A stretch of 64,000 nt of DNA from Bacteroidota bacterium. GTDB lineage: Bacteria; Bacteroidota; Bacteroidia; Bacteroidales; UBA12077. The stretch spans positions 138,316-202,315 of the forward strand of contig JAHLLG010000006.1 in NCBI GenBank assembly GCA_020444275.1. The letters are read 5' to 3'. Under the pieces are notes generated by a model, which made no database searches, was not told the DNA's origin, and saw only the letters and a program-made list of their open reading frames with translations. The translations under genes were made by a program, and so were the position numbers. Positions 55,956 through 64,000 of the stretch are shown here, in pieces. Each line of letters opens with the position of its first letter. The stretch's first letter is position 1.

Positions 55956-58796
55956 TTAGTTTAAAAATCGGGATATTTTTTGCATCAGAAGATGAACAGT
56001 AATTGGCTTTAATATATAGTCGCTATATCCCAGGTTCAAAATTTCATCTTGCTGATCTTCTGTTGCATAGGCCGTTTGAGCTACTACCGGGATTGTAAAA
56101 CCTTTTTTAATTAACTCTTTTAGTGCCTCATGGCCATTCATAACCGGCATGTTTATATCCATTAAAATTAAATCTACTTCGGGCTTTTCCTTAACCAGTT
56201 CAATAACTTCCTTTCCATTTTTAGCCCATTTAACCTTAGCTTTGGTATTGGCTAAATAGGAGTATAACAATTTATAATTAGCTTCAACATCTTCGGCTAT
56301 AACAATTGTTTTGTTTTCCCAGTTTGCTTTTTTAAATAGTTCGCTTTTTGAGCTAATACTCTTTTTGTTTTTACTTACCTCGTAAGGTATAGTAAAAAAG
56401 AATTTGGCTCCTTCTCCTTTTTTCGATTCAACCCAAATTTTCCCACCTAATAATTCAACTAAACTTTTAGTTAATGCTAGGCCGATACCGGTTCCACCAT
56501 ATTTTCGTGTGGTTGATTCATCGGCTTGTCGAAAACGATCAAAAATAAACTCGACTTCATTATCTTGTATGCCGATACCTGTATCTTTTACAAAGCAAAG
56601 AATTTCGTGATCTTTTAATGTATATCCGAATTCCACTTTCCCTTTGGATGTAAATTTAAGTGCATTATCCAACAAGTTAGTAAAAATTTGTCGTAAACGT
56701 TTTATATCAGTTACAACATATAACTCCTTGTCTTGAACATCTTTATGAAGAGTTAAATCAATTGATTCCAGTTTGGAACTCTCCGTATGATCTTTAAGAT
56801 CAATTAAGAGTTCGTCGAGCATGGTATTAATATTACTATTGGTTTTGTTTACCGAAAGATTGGCCGATTCAATTTTCGAAATATCGATGATGTTATCAAT
56901 TATTTCAAGTAATAACTTACCACTGTTGTTTAATAAACGCAGGTATTCTTTTTGATCTTCGCGAGAAACCTCTTTGGTATTTAACAGTGTAGAAAATCCT
57001 ATAATTGCATTTAACGGAGTTCTTATTTCGTGCGAAAGGTTCATTAAAAAGGATGTTTTTAAACGATCCGATTCTTCAGCCTTTATTTTGGAATCGTAAA
57101 GTTGCTGTTCAAATGTTTTTTGTTCTGATATGTTACGATAGATCACATAATACCCGATTCGCTTCTCATTAAAATAAATTGGTGTTCCGATAATAGAAAC
57201 AAAAACTTTCTCTTTATTTTTGGTTATTCGTATAGCCTCTATTTGTTTATTCAAACCTTCTTTGAAGTTTTCACTGTACGTTGATGCTTCTTGTTTTAGT
57301 TCTTCGGGAACAATGAGTTCGTCGAGTTGTTTATTAATGCATTCTGTACTTTGAAAACCAAATAACTTTGTAAATGCAGCATTTGTGCGCTGAATAACAC
57401 CATTTTGGTTTAAAAAAGCGATGGCTTCAGGTGACTCTTCAAATAGTTTTTCGTAGCGCGCATCTTTTTCCTGGCTTTTTAGCTTAGATTCTTTTATTTC
57501 AGTAATTACCTGATTAATTGATTTACCAATCGTCTTGAATTCAGAAAAGTTTATTTTTGATTCATCAATAAGAACATTTTCGTGTGAGGCTTTTTCAAAA
57601 AATTGCACGAACGATTTAATGGTCGCTTTTGTTTTACGCGAAAGGAAGAGTGCAAAAATATAGATAAAGATGAGCAGTATGCTCAACCAGATTATTACTA
57701 TCAGAATATCTTTTTGGATTGATCTTTTTAGTGCAGATTTTTTTGTTTGCACAACCTCATTAATTTCCTCGATATAAACTCCGGCACCAACCATCCATTT
57801 CCATTCAGGCACGCCTTTTACAAATGAAATTTTTTGGCTTATGGTATCGCTTGTTAATTTCTTCCAGGAATAGTAGATGTAATCTCCTTCAGGATTTTTA
57901 ATGGCTTTACGTTCCTCCTGAATTACTTTAATTCCATTGGGATCTTCTAATTCCCAGAGAATTTTCTTTTCTTTTATCTTTTTACCATCGGTAATTAAAG
58001 GGACTCCATCATATGTATTTACAAATATATATCCTTCGTTTCCGAATCGATAATTGGATAGCCAATCAATAACGTCTTGCTGAACCTCTGATGTAAAATC
58101 CTGATAATAATCGCCTGTTCCGATATACCAGTTCAGTGGTTCAAACAATTTAACATAGGATATCTTTTTAAAAGCCATGGTGCTATCCAACCCCGGTCTG
58201 GTCCAATAGTTTGTAACAAATCCTTCTCCTTTGGTAGTAACTACCTTTAGCTCGTTTTGCACTACATAGCTTCCCAAATCATCTTGTAAATTATACACAT
58301 ACTTGCCTTCAAATTCGGGTTTTACAGGAAACAAAATTTCATAACCATTTAAATTGCCAATAAAATAGTAGCCTCTACCATCATCAAACCGAATAGGTCG
58401 TAACGCTTCTTTAATCTGTGATTTTATTGTTTCTATTGAAGATGAATTTCTATTTCTATTGTAGATGCTTGAAGCTATATTATGAGCCAGTTCAACACGC
58501 TTTTTCAGCTTTAATCGTATGGCGGTATCTGTTTGATTAATTTGATAATTAATGTAGTTAATTGCCCTTTCGGTTTCCTTTTTGATGTTTTCTTTTTGCG
58601 TATTCAGATACTCCTGTTGCAATTGAGCAGTCTCTCTCTCAAAATTGTCTTTTTCGCGCTTAATCCAAAGTAATAAAACCACTATGAACATTAAAGATAC
58701 AGCAACAATAACCTGTAATAGAAAGATTCTTACAAGTTGAATTTCTTTTTTTTTGAATAAACCAAATAGATTAAAATGGCCTTTTTGTTCTGTCAT
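55956..58796 (-). CDS. Hybrid histidine kinase with dCache_2 sensor
   Basis: This 946-residue membrane kinase has TM1 (about residues 21-44), a double Cache_2 periplasmic sensor with two similar modules (DDGRGYYFIGNLNGYEILFP near residue 138 and NEGYIFVNTYDGVPLI near 250), and TM2 (about 365-387). A PAS domain (about 450-560), HisKA with [14 protein letters not shown] (near residue 585), HATPase with GTGIGLALTKSL and one canonical receiver (phospho-Asp in LILMDINMP, Lys in ILKPI) follow. It has no DNA-binding domain, so the phosphate must pass on. It is the first gene of a minus-strand run containing the three outputless receptors. Confidence 0.93.
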   Translation of the reverse strand: MTEQKGHFNLFGLFKKKEIQLVRIFLLQVIVAVSLMFIVVLLLWIKREKDNFERETAQLQQEYLNTQKENIKKETERAINYINYQINQTDTAIRLKLKKRVELAHNIASSIYNRNRNSSSIETIKSQIKEALRPIRFDDGRGYYFIGNLNGYEILFPVKPEFEGKYVYNLQDDLGSYVVQNELKVVTTKGEGFVTNYWTRPGLDSTMAFKKISYVKLFEPLNWYIGTGDYYQDFTSEVQQDVIDWLSNYRFGNEGYIFVNTYDGVPLITDGKKIKEKKILWELEDPNGIKVIQEERKAIKNPEGDYIYYSWKKLTSDTISQKISFVKGVPEWKWMVGAGVYIEEINEVVQTKKSALKRSIQKDILIVIIWLSILLIFIYIFALFLSRKTKATIKSFVQFFEKASHENVLIDESKINFSEFKTIGKSINQVITEIKESKLKSQEKDARYEKLFEESPEAIAFLNQNGVIQRTNAAFTKLFGFQSTECINKQLDELIVPEELKQEASTYSENFKEGLNKQIEAIRITKNKEKVFVSIIGTPIYFNEKRIGYYVIYRNISEQKTFEQQLYDSKIKAEESDRLKTSFLMNLSHEIRTPLNAIIGFSTLLNTKEVSREDQKEYLRLLNNSGKLLLEIIDNIIDISKIESANLSVNKTNSNINTMLDELLIDLKDHTESSKLESIDLTLHKDVQDKELYVVTDIKRLRQIFTNLLDNALKFTSKGKVEFGYTLKDHEILCFVKDTGIGIQDNEVEFIFDRFRQADESTTRKYGGTGIGLALTKSLVELLGGKIWVESKKGEGAKFFFTIPYEVSKNKKSISSKSELFKKANWENKTIVIAEDVEANYKLLYSYLANTKAKVKWAKNGKEVIELVKEKPEVDLILMDINMPVMNGHEALKELIKKGFTIPVVAQTAYATEDQQDEILNLGYSDYILKPITVHLLMQKISRFLN

Positions 58797-58964
58797 AAGT
58801 TAAGGGATGCTGCTTGTAATGTATGCAACGAAGTTATAAAATAATTGGCTTTTAAAAAAGCGCGAAATTAATCTTTTAATAATGATATGTTTTCATAAAT
58901 TTGATATTTTATTTGTAGTTATTTGATGTGTTATACCTTAAATTGAACTATTAGAAAAGGCCTT

Positions 58965-60278
58965 ATGAAAAGCAATAAATTACTTAAGATATTATTAGTA
59001 GCAGCAGTTGTTTTAATCATCTTTGCTATTGTTGGTAAAAAAGCCGGTTGGTTTGGTGGTGCAGTAACCATTAAAGTTAGTATAGAAAAACCTGAGTATA
59101 GAGATATAACTGAAGTGGTTACCGCTAGCGGTAAAATACAACCTGAAACAGAAGTAAAGATTTCACCTGATGTGTCGGGGGAAATTGTAGGTCTTTACAT
59201 AAAAGAAGGGGATTATGTTCAAAAGGGGGACTTATTATTAAAAATAAAACCTGACATCTATTTATCAGCGGTAGACAGAGCAAGAGCATCGGTTAATACC
59301 GCCAGGGCAAACCTTGCTAATAGTGAAGCATTCCTTGAGCAGATAAAAGCAAAACATAAACAAACTCATAAAGCTTTCGAGCGAAACAAAGTACTTTGGG
59401 AAGAGAAAACCATTTCTGATGCCGAATATGAAACATCACTGTCATCTTACGAGATGGTGAAAGCTGAAATGGAGGCAGCGAAAAAATCAGTTGAGGGAGC
59501 TAAGTATTCTGTACAAAGCGCACAGGCATCACTATCCGAGGCAGAGGAAAACTTAAAGAAAACAATCATTTATGCACCGATGAGCGGTACTATTTCAATG
59601 CTTAATGTAGAAAAAGGTGAACGGGTGGTTGGAACCATGCAAATGGCAGGAACCGAAATGCTGCGTATTGCAGATTTAAACCGAATGGAGGTTAAGGTTG
59701 ATGTAAATGAAAATGATATTGTTAAAGTTAAGTTAAATGACACAGCCTTAATTGAGATTGATGCATATCTTGGTGAAACATTCAAAGGTGTGGTAACAGA
59801 AATAGCCAATTCAGCAAATGTTTCAGGGATGAGCGCCGATCAAGTTACCAGTTTTGATGTGAAGGTATATCTATTGGAAGATTCATATTATCACTTAGTA
59901 TCTGAAAATAACCCAAATCCTTTTCGTCCGGGCATGTCGGCTTCTGTTGATGTGCAAACCAATACAAAATCAAACATCCTAACTATTCCGATACAATGTG
60001 TTACAACAAGAGCAGATTCTACTAATAACAGTGGAGAAAAAATAGTGGACATTGACGAAGAATTAAACGAGGTGGTGTTTGTTGTTTCAAGCGATTCTGT
60101 TGTGGTAACAGATGTTAAAACAGGAATTCAGGATAGTAAGTATATTGAAATAGCTGAAGGTATAAATCCGGACGACAGAATAGTTACAGCGCCATTTAGT
60201 GCAATTTCACGAAGATTGAAACAAGGCACCAAGGTGGAAATTGTAGGTAAAGATGAGTTATTTAAAGAAAAAGATTAA
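58965..60278 (+). CDS. MacA/HlyD-type periplasmic adaptor protein
   Basis: This 437-residue membrane-fusion protein has an N-terminal anchor helix (about residues 8-26), a first lipoyl half with GKIQPETEVKISPDVSGEIV, and a long coiled-coil hairpin (about 95-190). The second lipoyl half has APMSGTISMLNVEKGERVVG, followed by the beta-barrel and membrane-proximal domains. In MacA-type systems such adaptors join an FtsX-like ABC transporter or RND pump to an outer-membrane channel. No permease or channel gene adjoins it. The MacB-like pair at the left edge of the window is a possible partner. It is 36 bases before tsaB. Confidence 0.92.
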   Translation: MKSNKLLKILLVAAVVLIIFAIVGKKAGWFGGAVTIKVSIEKPEYRDITEVVTASGKIQPETEVKISPDVSGEIVGLYIKEGDYVQKGDLLLKIKPDIYLSAVDRARASVNTARANLANSEAFLEQIKAKHKQTHKAFERNKVLWEEKTISDAEYETSLSSYEMVKAEMEAAKKSVEGAKYSVQSAQASLSEAEENLKKTIIYAPMSGTISMLNVEKGERVVGTMQMAGTEMLRIADLNRMEVKVDVNENDIVKVKLNDTALIEIDAYLGETFKGVVTEIANSANVSGMSADQVTSFDVKVYLLEDSYYHLVSENNPNPFRPGMSASVDVQTNTKSNILTIPIQCVTTRADSTNNSGEKIVDIDEELNEVVFVVSSDSVVVTDVKTGIQDSKYIEIAEGINPDDRIVTAPFSAISRRLKQGTKVEIVGKDELFKEKD

Positions 60279-60314
60279 TTTCGGGGCCTTAAAGGTGTAT
60301 TGAAAATTAGATAT

Positions 60315-61028
60315 ATGGCACGAATCTTAAATATTGAAACATCGACAATGATATGCTCAGTGAGCGTTTCGAAGGATGGTGAAGCTGCAGCTGTTCGGGA
60401 GAGTAATGAAGAGAAATCGCACGCAAAGAAACTAACCCTTTTTATCGAAGAAATCATGGATGAGCTAAACATGACTTTCGATGCTATAGATGCTGTTGCT
60501 ATTAGTAAAGGTCCGGGATCATATACAGGATTAAGAATTGGCGTTTCCACTGCAAAAGGTATTTGCTATGCTAAGGATAAGCCGCTAATAGCGGTAAATA
60601 CTTTACAGTCTATGGCGTATGGTTTAATACATTCGGAAGAGATAAAAAAATATCCGGAACATAACGATAAACTACTCATAGTACCTATGATTGATGCCCG
60701 AAGAATGGAAGTGTACTCTGCTTTTTTTAGCTCCGAGGGAGAATTTATTCGTGAGGTAAAAGCTGAAATTATTGATGAAGAATCTTATCAGGATTTATTA
60801 CCTAACCATAAAATGATTTTCTTTGGCGATGGTTCAGATAAAATAAAGGAGGTAGTTAAACACGAAAACGCGGTTTTCATTGATGATATTTATCCGTCGG
60901 CAAAATATATGGCAAAGCTCTCAGAAGCTGCATTCAACGAAAAGAATTTCGAAGATGTTGCTTACTTTGAGCCTTTTTATTTAAAAGATTTTATAGCAAC
61001 AGTACCAAAGAAAAATATTTTTAAGTAA
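60315..61028 (+). CDS. tsaB: tRNA t6A biosynthesis protein TsaB
   Basis: TsaB partners TsaD and TsaE in making N6-threonylcarbamoyladenosine at position 37 of ANN-decoding tRNAs. The 237-residue protein has the ASKHA fold with the start ILNIETST and SVSVSKDG, and the signature AISKGPGSYTGLRIGVSTAKG near residues 63-83. The glycoprotease-like metal site of TsaD is absent, as expected for TsaB. I prefer the ATG at 60315 to an in-frame TTG 15 bases earlier. Confidence 0.96.
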   Translation: MARILNIETSTMICSVSVSKDGEAAAVRESNEEKSHAKKLTLFIEEIMDELNMTFDAIDAVAISKGPGSYTGLRIGVSTAKGICYAKDKPLIAVNTLQSMAYGLIHSEEIKKYPEHNDKLLIVPMIDARRMEVYSAFFSSEGEFIREVKAEIIDEESYQDLLPNHKMIFFGDGSDKIKEVVKHENAVFIDDIYPSAKYMAKLSEAAFNEKNFEDVAYFEPFYLKDFIATVPKKNIFK

Positions 61029-61066
61029 ATGCATAATTTTTGCATTATACCGATAAAGATTATAAT

Positions 61067-61840
61067 ATGAGATTAATTAAACTACATGCGATATTACTGG
61101 TTTTGATTGCTTGCATGGTAACTGTAGTTAAATCTCAGGAGAAAATCAAACCCTATATATCTGGAGAAAAATTAGTATACGTTGCGCACTTTGGCTGGTT
61201 AAATGCTGGTAAGGCAACGTTCACAATTTACGAAAAAGAGTTTGAAGGAAAACATTTATATCATGCAGTGGCTGAGGCCAGCACCATTGGTTTGGCCGAC
61301 AAACTTTTTGAGGTAAGGGATGTGTACGAAAGCTATTTTAATCCGGAGAATAATCAAACCTATCTTGCTATCCGAAACATTAGTGAAGGCAAATACAGAT
61401 ATTATAACGAAGTGCGATATTATTATGATGAAAACAAAGTGGTAAGTCAAAAATCTGGTGAACATGAAGTGCCCGATAATATTCTGGATATGCTCGGCGC
61501 CTTTTATTTTTTTAGGGGGTCGATGGTTGAAGAAATAACCGAAGTAGGCGATGAACTGATAATGGATACCTATTTTGCAGATGAAATTTTTCCTTTAAAA
61601 ATGCGCTATGTGGGTGATGAAAAGATAAAAACTAAACTGGGTACATTTAATACCATGAAATTTTCGCCTGTTGTAGAGCCCGGAAGAATCTTCGATTCTG
61701 AAGATGATGTAACCATCTGGCTTTCGAAAGATAAAAACTTTATACCTTTGCAAATTCGAATCGACCTGATTATTGGATCTATTAAATGCGATCTTATAGA
61801 ATATTCCGGGTTACAATATGAATTGGATCAGATAGATTGA
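61067..61840 (+). CDS. DUF3108 exported protein
   Basis: This 257-residue protein has a signal peptide (residues 1-24, MRLIKLHAILLVLIACMV then VKSQ) and a beta-rich DUF3108 domain. The domain opens with SGEKLVYVAHFGWLNAGKATFTI near residue 31, and later LGTFNTMKFSPVVEPGRIFD and DVTIWLSKDKNFIPLQIRIDL. The fold resembles LolA/LolB-type lipid-handling proteins, and many Bacteroidota have one copy; function is not established. The ATG at 61067 gives a clean signal peptide, so the in-frame TTG at 61040 is rejected. Confidence 0.88.
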   Translation: MRLIKLHAILLVLIACMVTVVKSQEKIKPYISGEKLVYVAHFGWLNAGKATFTIYEKEFEGKHLYHAVAEASTIGLADKLFEVRDVYESYFNPENNQTYLAIRNISEGKYRYYNEVRYYYDENKVVSQKSGEHEVPDNILDMLGAFYFFRGSMVEEITEVGDELIMDTYFADEIFPLKMRYVGDEKIKTKLGTFNTMKFSPVVEPGRIFDSEDDVTIWLSKDKNFIPLQIRIDLIIGSIKCDLIEYSGLQYELDQID

Positions 61841-61933
61841 ATTTACTTGAAACTACAGATTTAAAAATTTGAATTAGATATTTAAATGATTTACACTATT
61901 TTTACAGCAAAAATTAGATAAAAACATATAAAG

Positions 61934-62503
61934 ATGGCAAGTACTTCAGATTTTAAGAATGGATTATGTATTGAATACAATGGAGAACTGTTTACAATTG
62001 TGCAGTTTCAGCATGTTAAACCGGGAAAAGGAGCAGCATTTGTTCGCACAAAGCTTAAAAATTTAAAAACCGGAAAAGTAATCGATAATACGTTTAATGC
62101 AGGTGTTAAGGTTAATGTACAGCGCATTGAACGACGTCCGTATCAGTTTTTGTATAAAGATGATATGGGATATCATTTTATGCACTCTGAGACATTTGAA
62201 CAGGTTGCATTTCAGGAGGAATTGATTAACGCTCCTGATTTATTAAAAGAGGGACAAGGCGTTGAGGCTGTTTACCACGCCGATACAGAAACTCCTTTGT
62301 ATTGCGAGCTTCCTGCGTATGTTATTTTGGAGGTTACATATACCGAACCAGGATTAAAAGGAGATACCTCATCAAGTACATCATTGAAGCCGGCAACAGT
62401 TGAAACCGGAGCAGAAATTATGGTTCCACTGTTTGTAAATACCGGCGATAAAATAAAGGTAGATACCCGAGATCACTCATACGGAGAGCGAGTAAAAGAG
62501 TAA
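61934..62503 (+). CDS. efp: Elongation factor P
   Basis: EF-P relieves ribosome stalling at polyproline stretches. The 189-residue protein has the three-domain length, the tip loop KPGKGAAF with Lys32 at the modification site, [10 protein letters not shown] and the C-terminal [18 protein letters not shown]. The Lys32 side chain may be modified, but no modification enzyme is encoded here. It stands alone, 93 bases after the DUF3108 gene. Confidence 0.98.
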   Translation: MASTSDFKNGLCIEYNGELFTIVQFQHVKPGKGAAFVRTKLKNLKTGKVIDNTFNAGVKVNVQRIERRPYQFLYKDDMGYHFMHSETFEQVAFQEELINAPDLLKEGQGVEAVYHADTETPLYCELPAYVILEVTYTEPGLKGDTSSSTSLKPATVETGAEIMVPLFVNTGDKIKVDTRDHSYGERVKE

Positions 62504-62560
62504 CACTTTCTTTTTGCACTTAAATTTTGTACATTTATTCAGATTTGAAAATCAGAAGAA

Positions 62561-63799
62561 ATGGATATTGCCGGAAAAGCATCAATAAACAGGTTAAAGC
62601 TTTCAACGTTTAAGCTTAACACGTTACTTACCATTACAAATGCAATTAACGCGAATCTTTCAACCGATGAGTTGCTTAAACGCTATGAAAAGATTCTGCG
62701 CGAGGATTTGAATATTGGTAAAATTTTAATCTACAAATACGATAAGGATTGGTCTTTAATTCTTAGTTCGGGTTGCTCAAAAGAAATTATAAAACGGATT
62801 GATGTTGAAAAGGATCTGTTAGATCACGATGAGATATCGTTTATAACAGCTTCACCAAATCCAACACTTAGAGTATTTGATAATATTATTCCGGTAATCA
62901 ATAATAATACACCTATAGCGTTTGTTTTAATTGGCGATATTGATGAGGAAAAAGAGGGAGTTAGCCCTACCATTAAGCACCTGCACTTTATTCAAACACT
63001 TTCGAATATTATTATTGTTGCCATTGAAAATATTCGCTTATACCGCGAGTCGTTAAAGCAGGAAGCATTAAAAAAGGAGTTAGAGCTGGCATCGAAAATG
63101 CAGTCTATGCTCATTCCAGACCGGTCTATACTACCACATAATGATAAAATCTTAGTATCTACCTTTTATCATCCTCACCTGGAGGTTGGTGGTGATTACT
63201 ACGATTTTATTCAGCTTAGCGATGATGAGGTAGGGTTTTGTATTGCCGATGTTTCAGGGAAAGGAATTTCAGCGGCACTGTTAATGTCAAATTTTCAGGC
63301 AAACTTGCGTGCACTTTTTACAGCCGAAGTACCATTAGCTGATATGATAGAGAAGCTTAACGACAGGGTAATGTTAAGTGCAAAAGGAGAAAAATTTATT
63401 ACACTGTTCATAGGCAGGTATAGTTATAAAACCCGCACATTAGAATATATTAACGCAGGGCATAACCCACCTATTTTTTATGATATAAAAAAGAAAGAAC
63501 TGCAATTTTTACGTGATGGTTGTGTAGGAATGGGAATGCTCGATGAAATTCCCACGTTAAAGCAAGGTAAAATTACCATACAGAATAAATCAAAACTATT
63601 CTGTTATACCGACGGATTGGTTGAGCTGGTAGATGAAGAAGGAGTAACGTTCGGAACAAAGCAGATCGAAGAAAATATCGCTAATTCGAGAGATATCGAC
63701 GATAATATCGGAACCATAGTAAAACAACAAAAAGTACTGGAAGATAACGCTTCCATTTTCGACGACATTTCGATTATCGGGTTTGAGTTTTATAGCTAA
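62561..63799 (+). CDS. GAF-PP2C (SpoIIE/RsbU-type) protein phosphatase
   Basis: This 412-residue cytosolic phosphatase has an N-terminal GAF-like domain (about residues 20-165), a linking helix (KQEALKKELELASKMQSML) and a SpoIIE/RsbU PP2C domain (about 195-410). Metal-binding acidic residues are present in EVGGDYYDF, CIADVSGKGISAALLM, YTDGLVELVD and the final FDDISIIGFE. Such enzymes dephosphorylate anti-sigma-factor antagonists or similar STAS proteins. The small SpoIIAA-like protein at 3974-4375 is a conceivable but unproven substrate. The gene lies 57 bases after efp. Confidence 0.93.
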   Translation: MDIAGKASINRLKLSTFKLNTLLTITNAINANLSTDELLKRYEKILREDLNIGKILIYKYDKDWSLILSSGCSKEIIKRIDVEKDLLDHDEISFITASPNPTLRVFDNIIPVINNNTPIAFVLIGDIDEEKEGVSPTIKHLHFIQTLSNIIIVAIENIRLYRESLKQEALKKELELASKMQSMLIPDRSILPHNDKILVSTFYHPHLEVGGDYYDFIQLSDDEVGFCIADVSGKGISAALLMSNFQANLRALFTAEVPLADMIEKLNDRVMLSAKGEKFITLFIGRYSYKTRTLEYINAGHNPPIFYDIKKKELQFLRDGCVGMGMLDEIPTLKQGKITIQNKSKLFCYTDGLVELVDEEGVTFGTKQIEENIANSRDIDDNIGTIVKQQKVLEDNASIFDDISIIGFEFYS

Positions 63800-63840
63800 T
63801 AGAACCTCATTGATGATATAAAAGCCGATGACCAAAAGCA

Positions 63841-63934
63841 GTCATTCCAAACGAAGTGAAGGAATCCCTAAGTTCCCATAGTCAGATAAAAAGATTACTT
63901 CTTCTCTGATAAATATCGGGATCATCATAATGAC
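63841..63934. repeat. Interspersed-type intergenic repeat (GTCATT...AATGAC)
   Basis: This roughly 94-base stretch after the phosphatase gene starts with GTCATTCC and ends with AATGAC, which are inverted ends. Inside are GGAATCCC and a small inverted pair TCAGA/TCTGA (63882-63909). Sequence of this type (GTCATTCCnAACGAAGTGAAGGAATC) recurs between genes in many Bacteroidota genomes. Only one copy is visible in the window. The remaining bases to 64000 contain no gene that I can support. Confidence 0.6.
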
Positions 63935-64000
63935 ATTGCTTTTTTCTTTTGGAACACGCTCTTCCTTCTTATATTTATTTCTCCCACACCCTTTTTTTAT

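Noticed and set aside
61034-61043. TAATTTTTGC as a promoter between tsaB and the DUF3108 gene
   Set aside because: It has one base too many between TA and TTTG and no -33 partner, so it is not supported as a separate promoter.

Overview
The window is AT-rich, about 64 kb, and reads as the chromosome of a Bacteroidota member. Evidence is a type IX secretion (T9SS) C-terminal sorting domain, TAnnTTTG -7 promoter elements, a GT117/DUF2723 membrane protein, SpoIIAA-like and DUF2807 proteins, and a split F-type ATP synthase locus. The V-ATPase and large Cache-domain sensors suggest an anaerobic or facultative lineage of the Bacteroidales/Marinilabiliales kind, but family-level placement is inference. 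I saw no rRNA, tRNA, CRISPR array, prophage or insertion sequence.

Layout. 1-2.7 kb: the end of an FtsX/MacB-type ABC permease and its ATPase. 2.7-6.5 kb: an exported DUF2807 protein, two small uncharacterised proteins, a U32 (ho5U/rRNA hydroxylation-type) protein and an unknown protein with an internal duplication. 6.6-10.5 kb: an AsmA-like protein and an orphan histidine kinase. 10.6-13.3 kb: the yceD-rpmF-plsX-fabH operon. 13.4-20.2 kb (minus strand): mnmH, a three-gene sensory operon (Cache lipoprotein, hybrid kinase, AIM24-like protein) and rsgA. 20.5-22.2 kb: a C10 cysteine protease with a companion lipoprotein. 22.3-27.3 kb (minus): typA and a GT117 glycosyltransferase. 27.5-32.1 kb: eIF1/SUI1-like protein, a T9SS-sorted nuclease/phosphatase and a large outer-membrane protein with an HExxH site, tightly packed.

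32.2-46.2 kb is the most striking part. A bactofilin and a four-helix AtpI-like gene are followed by a complete spirochaete/Chlamydia-type V-ATPase operon (E, DUF2764, A, B, D, I, K). After a terminator and a new promoter come F-type atpB-E-F-H-A-G. In other Bacteroidota the bactofilin/AtpI-like genes normally sit directly ahead of atpB, so the V operon appears to be inserted inside the F-type locus. The V-type K subunit has all the side chains that bind Na+ in Enterococcus hirae NtpK, while the F-type c subunit lacks the Na+ signature, so the two adjacent rotary ATPases probably use different ions. The genes for F1 beta and epsilon (atpD, atpC) are not in the window.

46.3-64 kb: an AlbA_2 protein and a TPR protein. 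A 10.6-kb minus-strand run follows: a hybrid kinase, a YgjP-like metallopeptidase and three tandem paralogous Cache-HAMP-GAF-PAS receptors with no output domain. Last come a MacA-like adaptor, tsaB, a DUF3108 protein, efp, a GAF-PP2C phosphatase and an interspersed-type intergenic repeat at the right edge.
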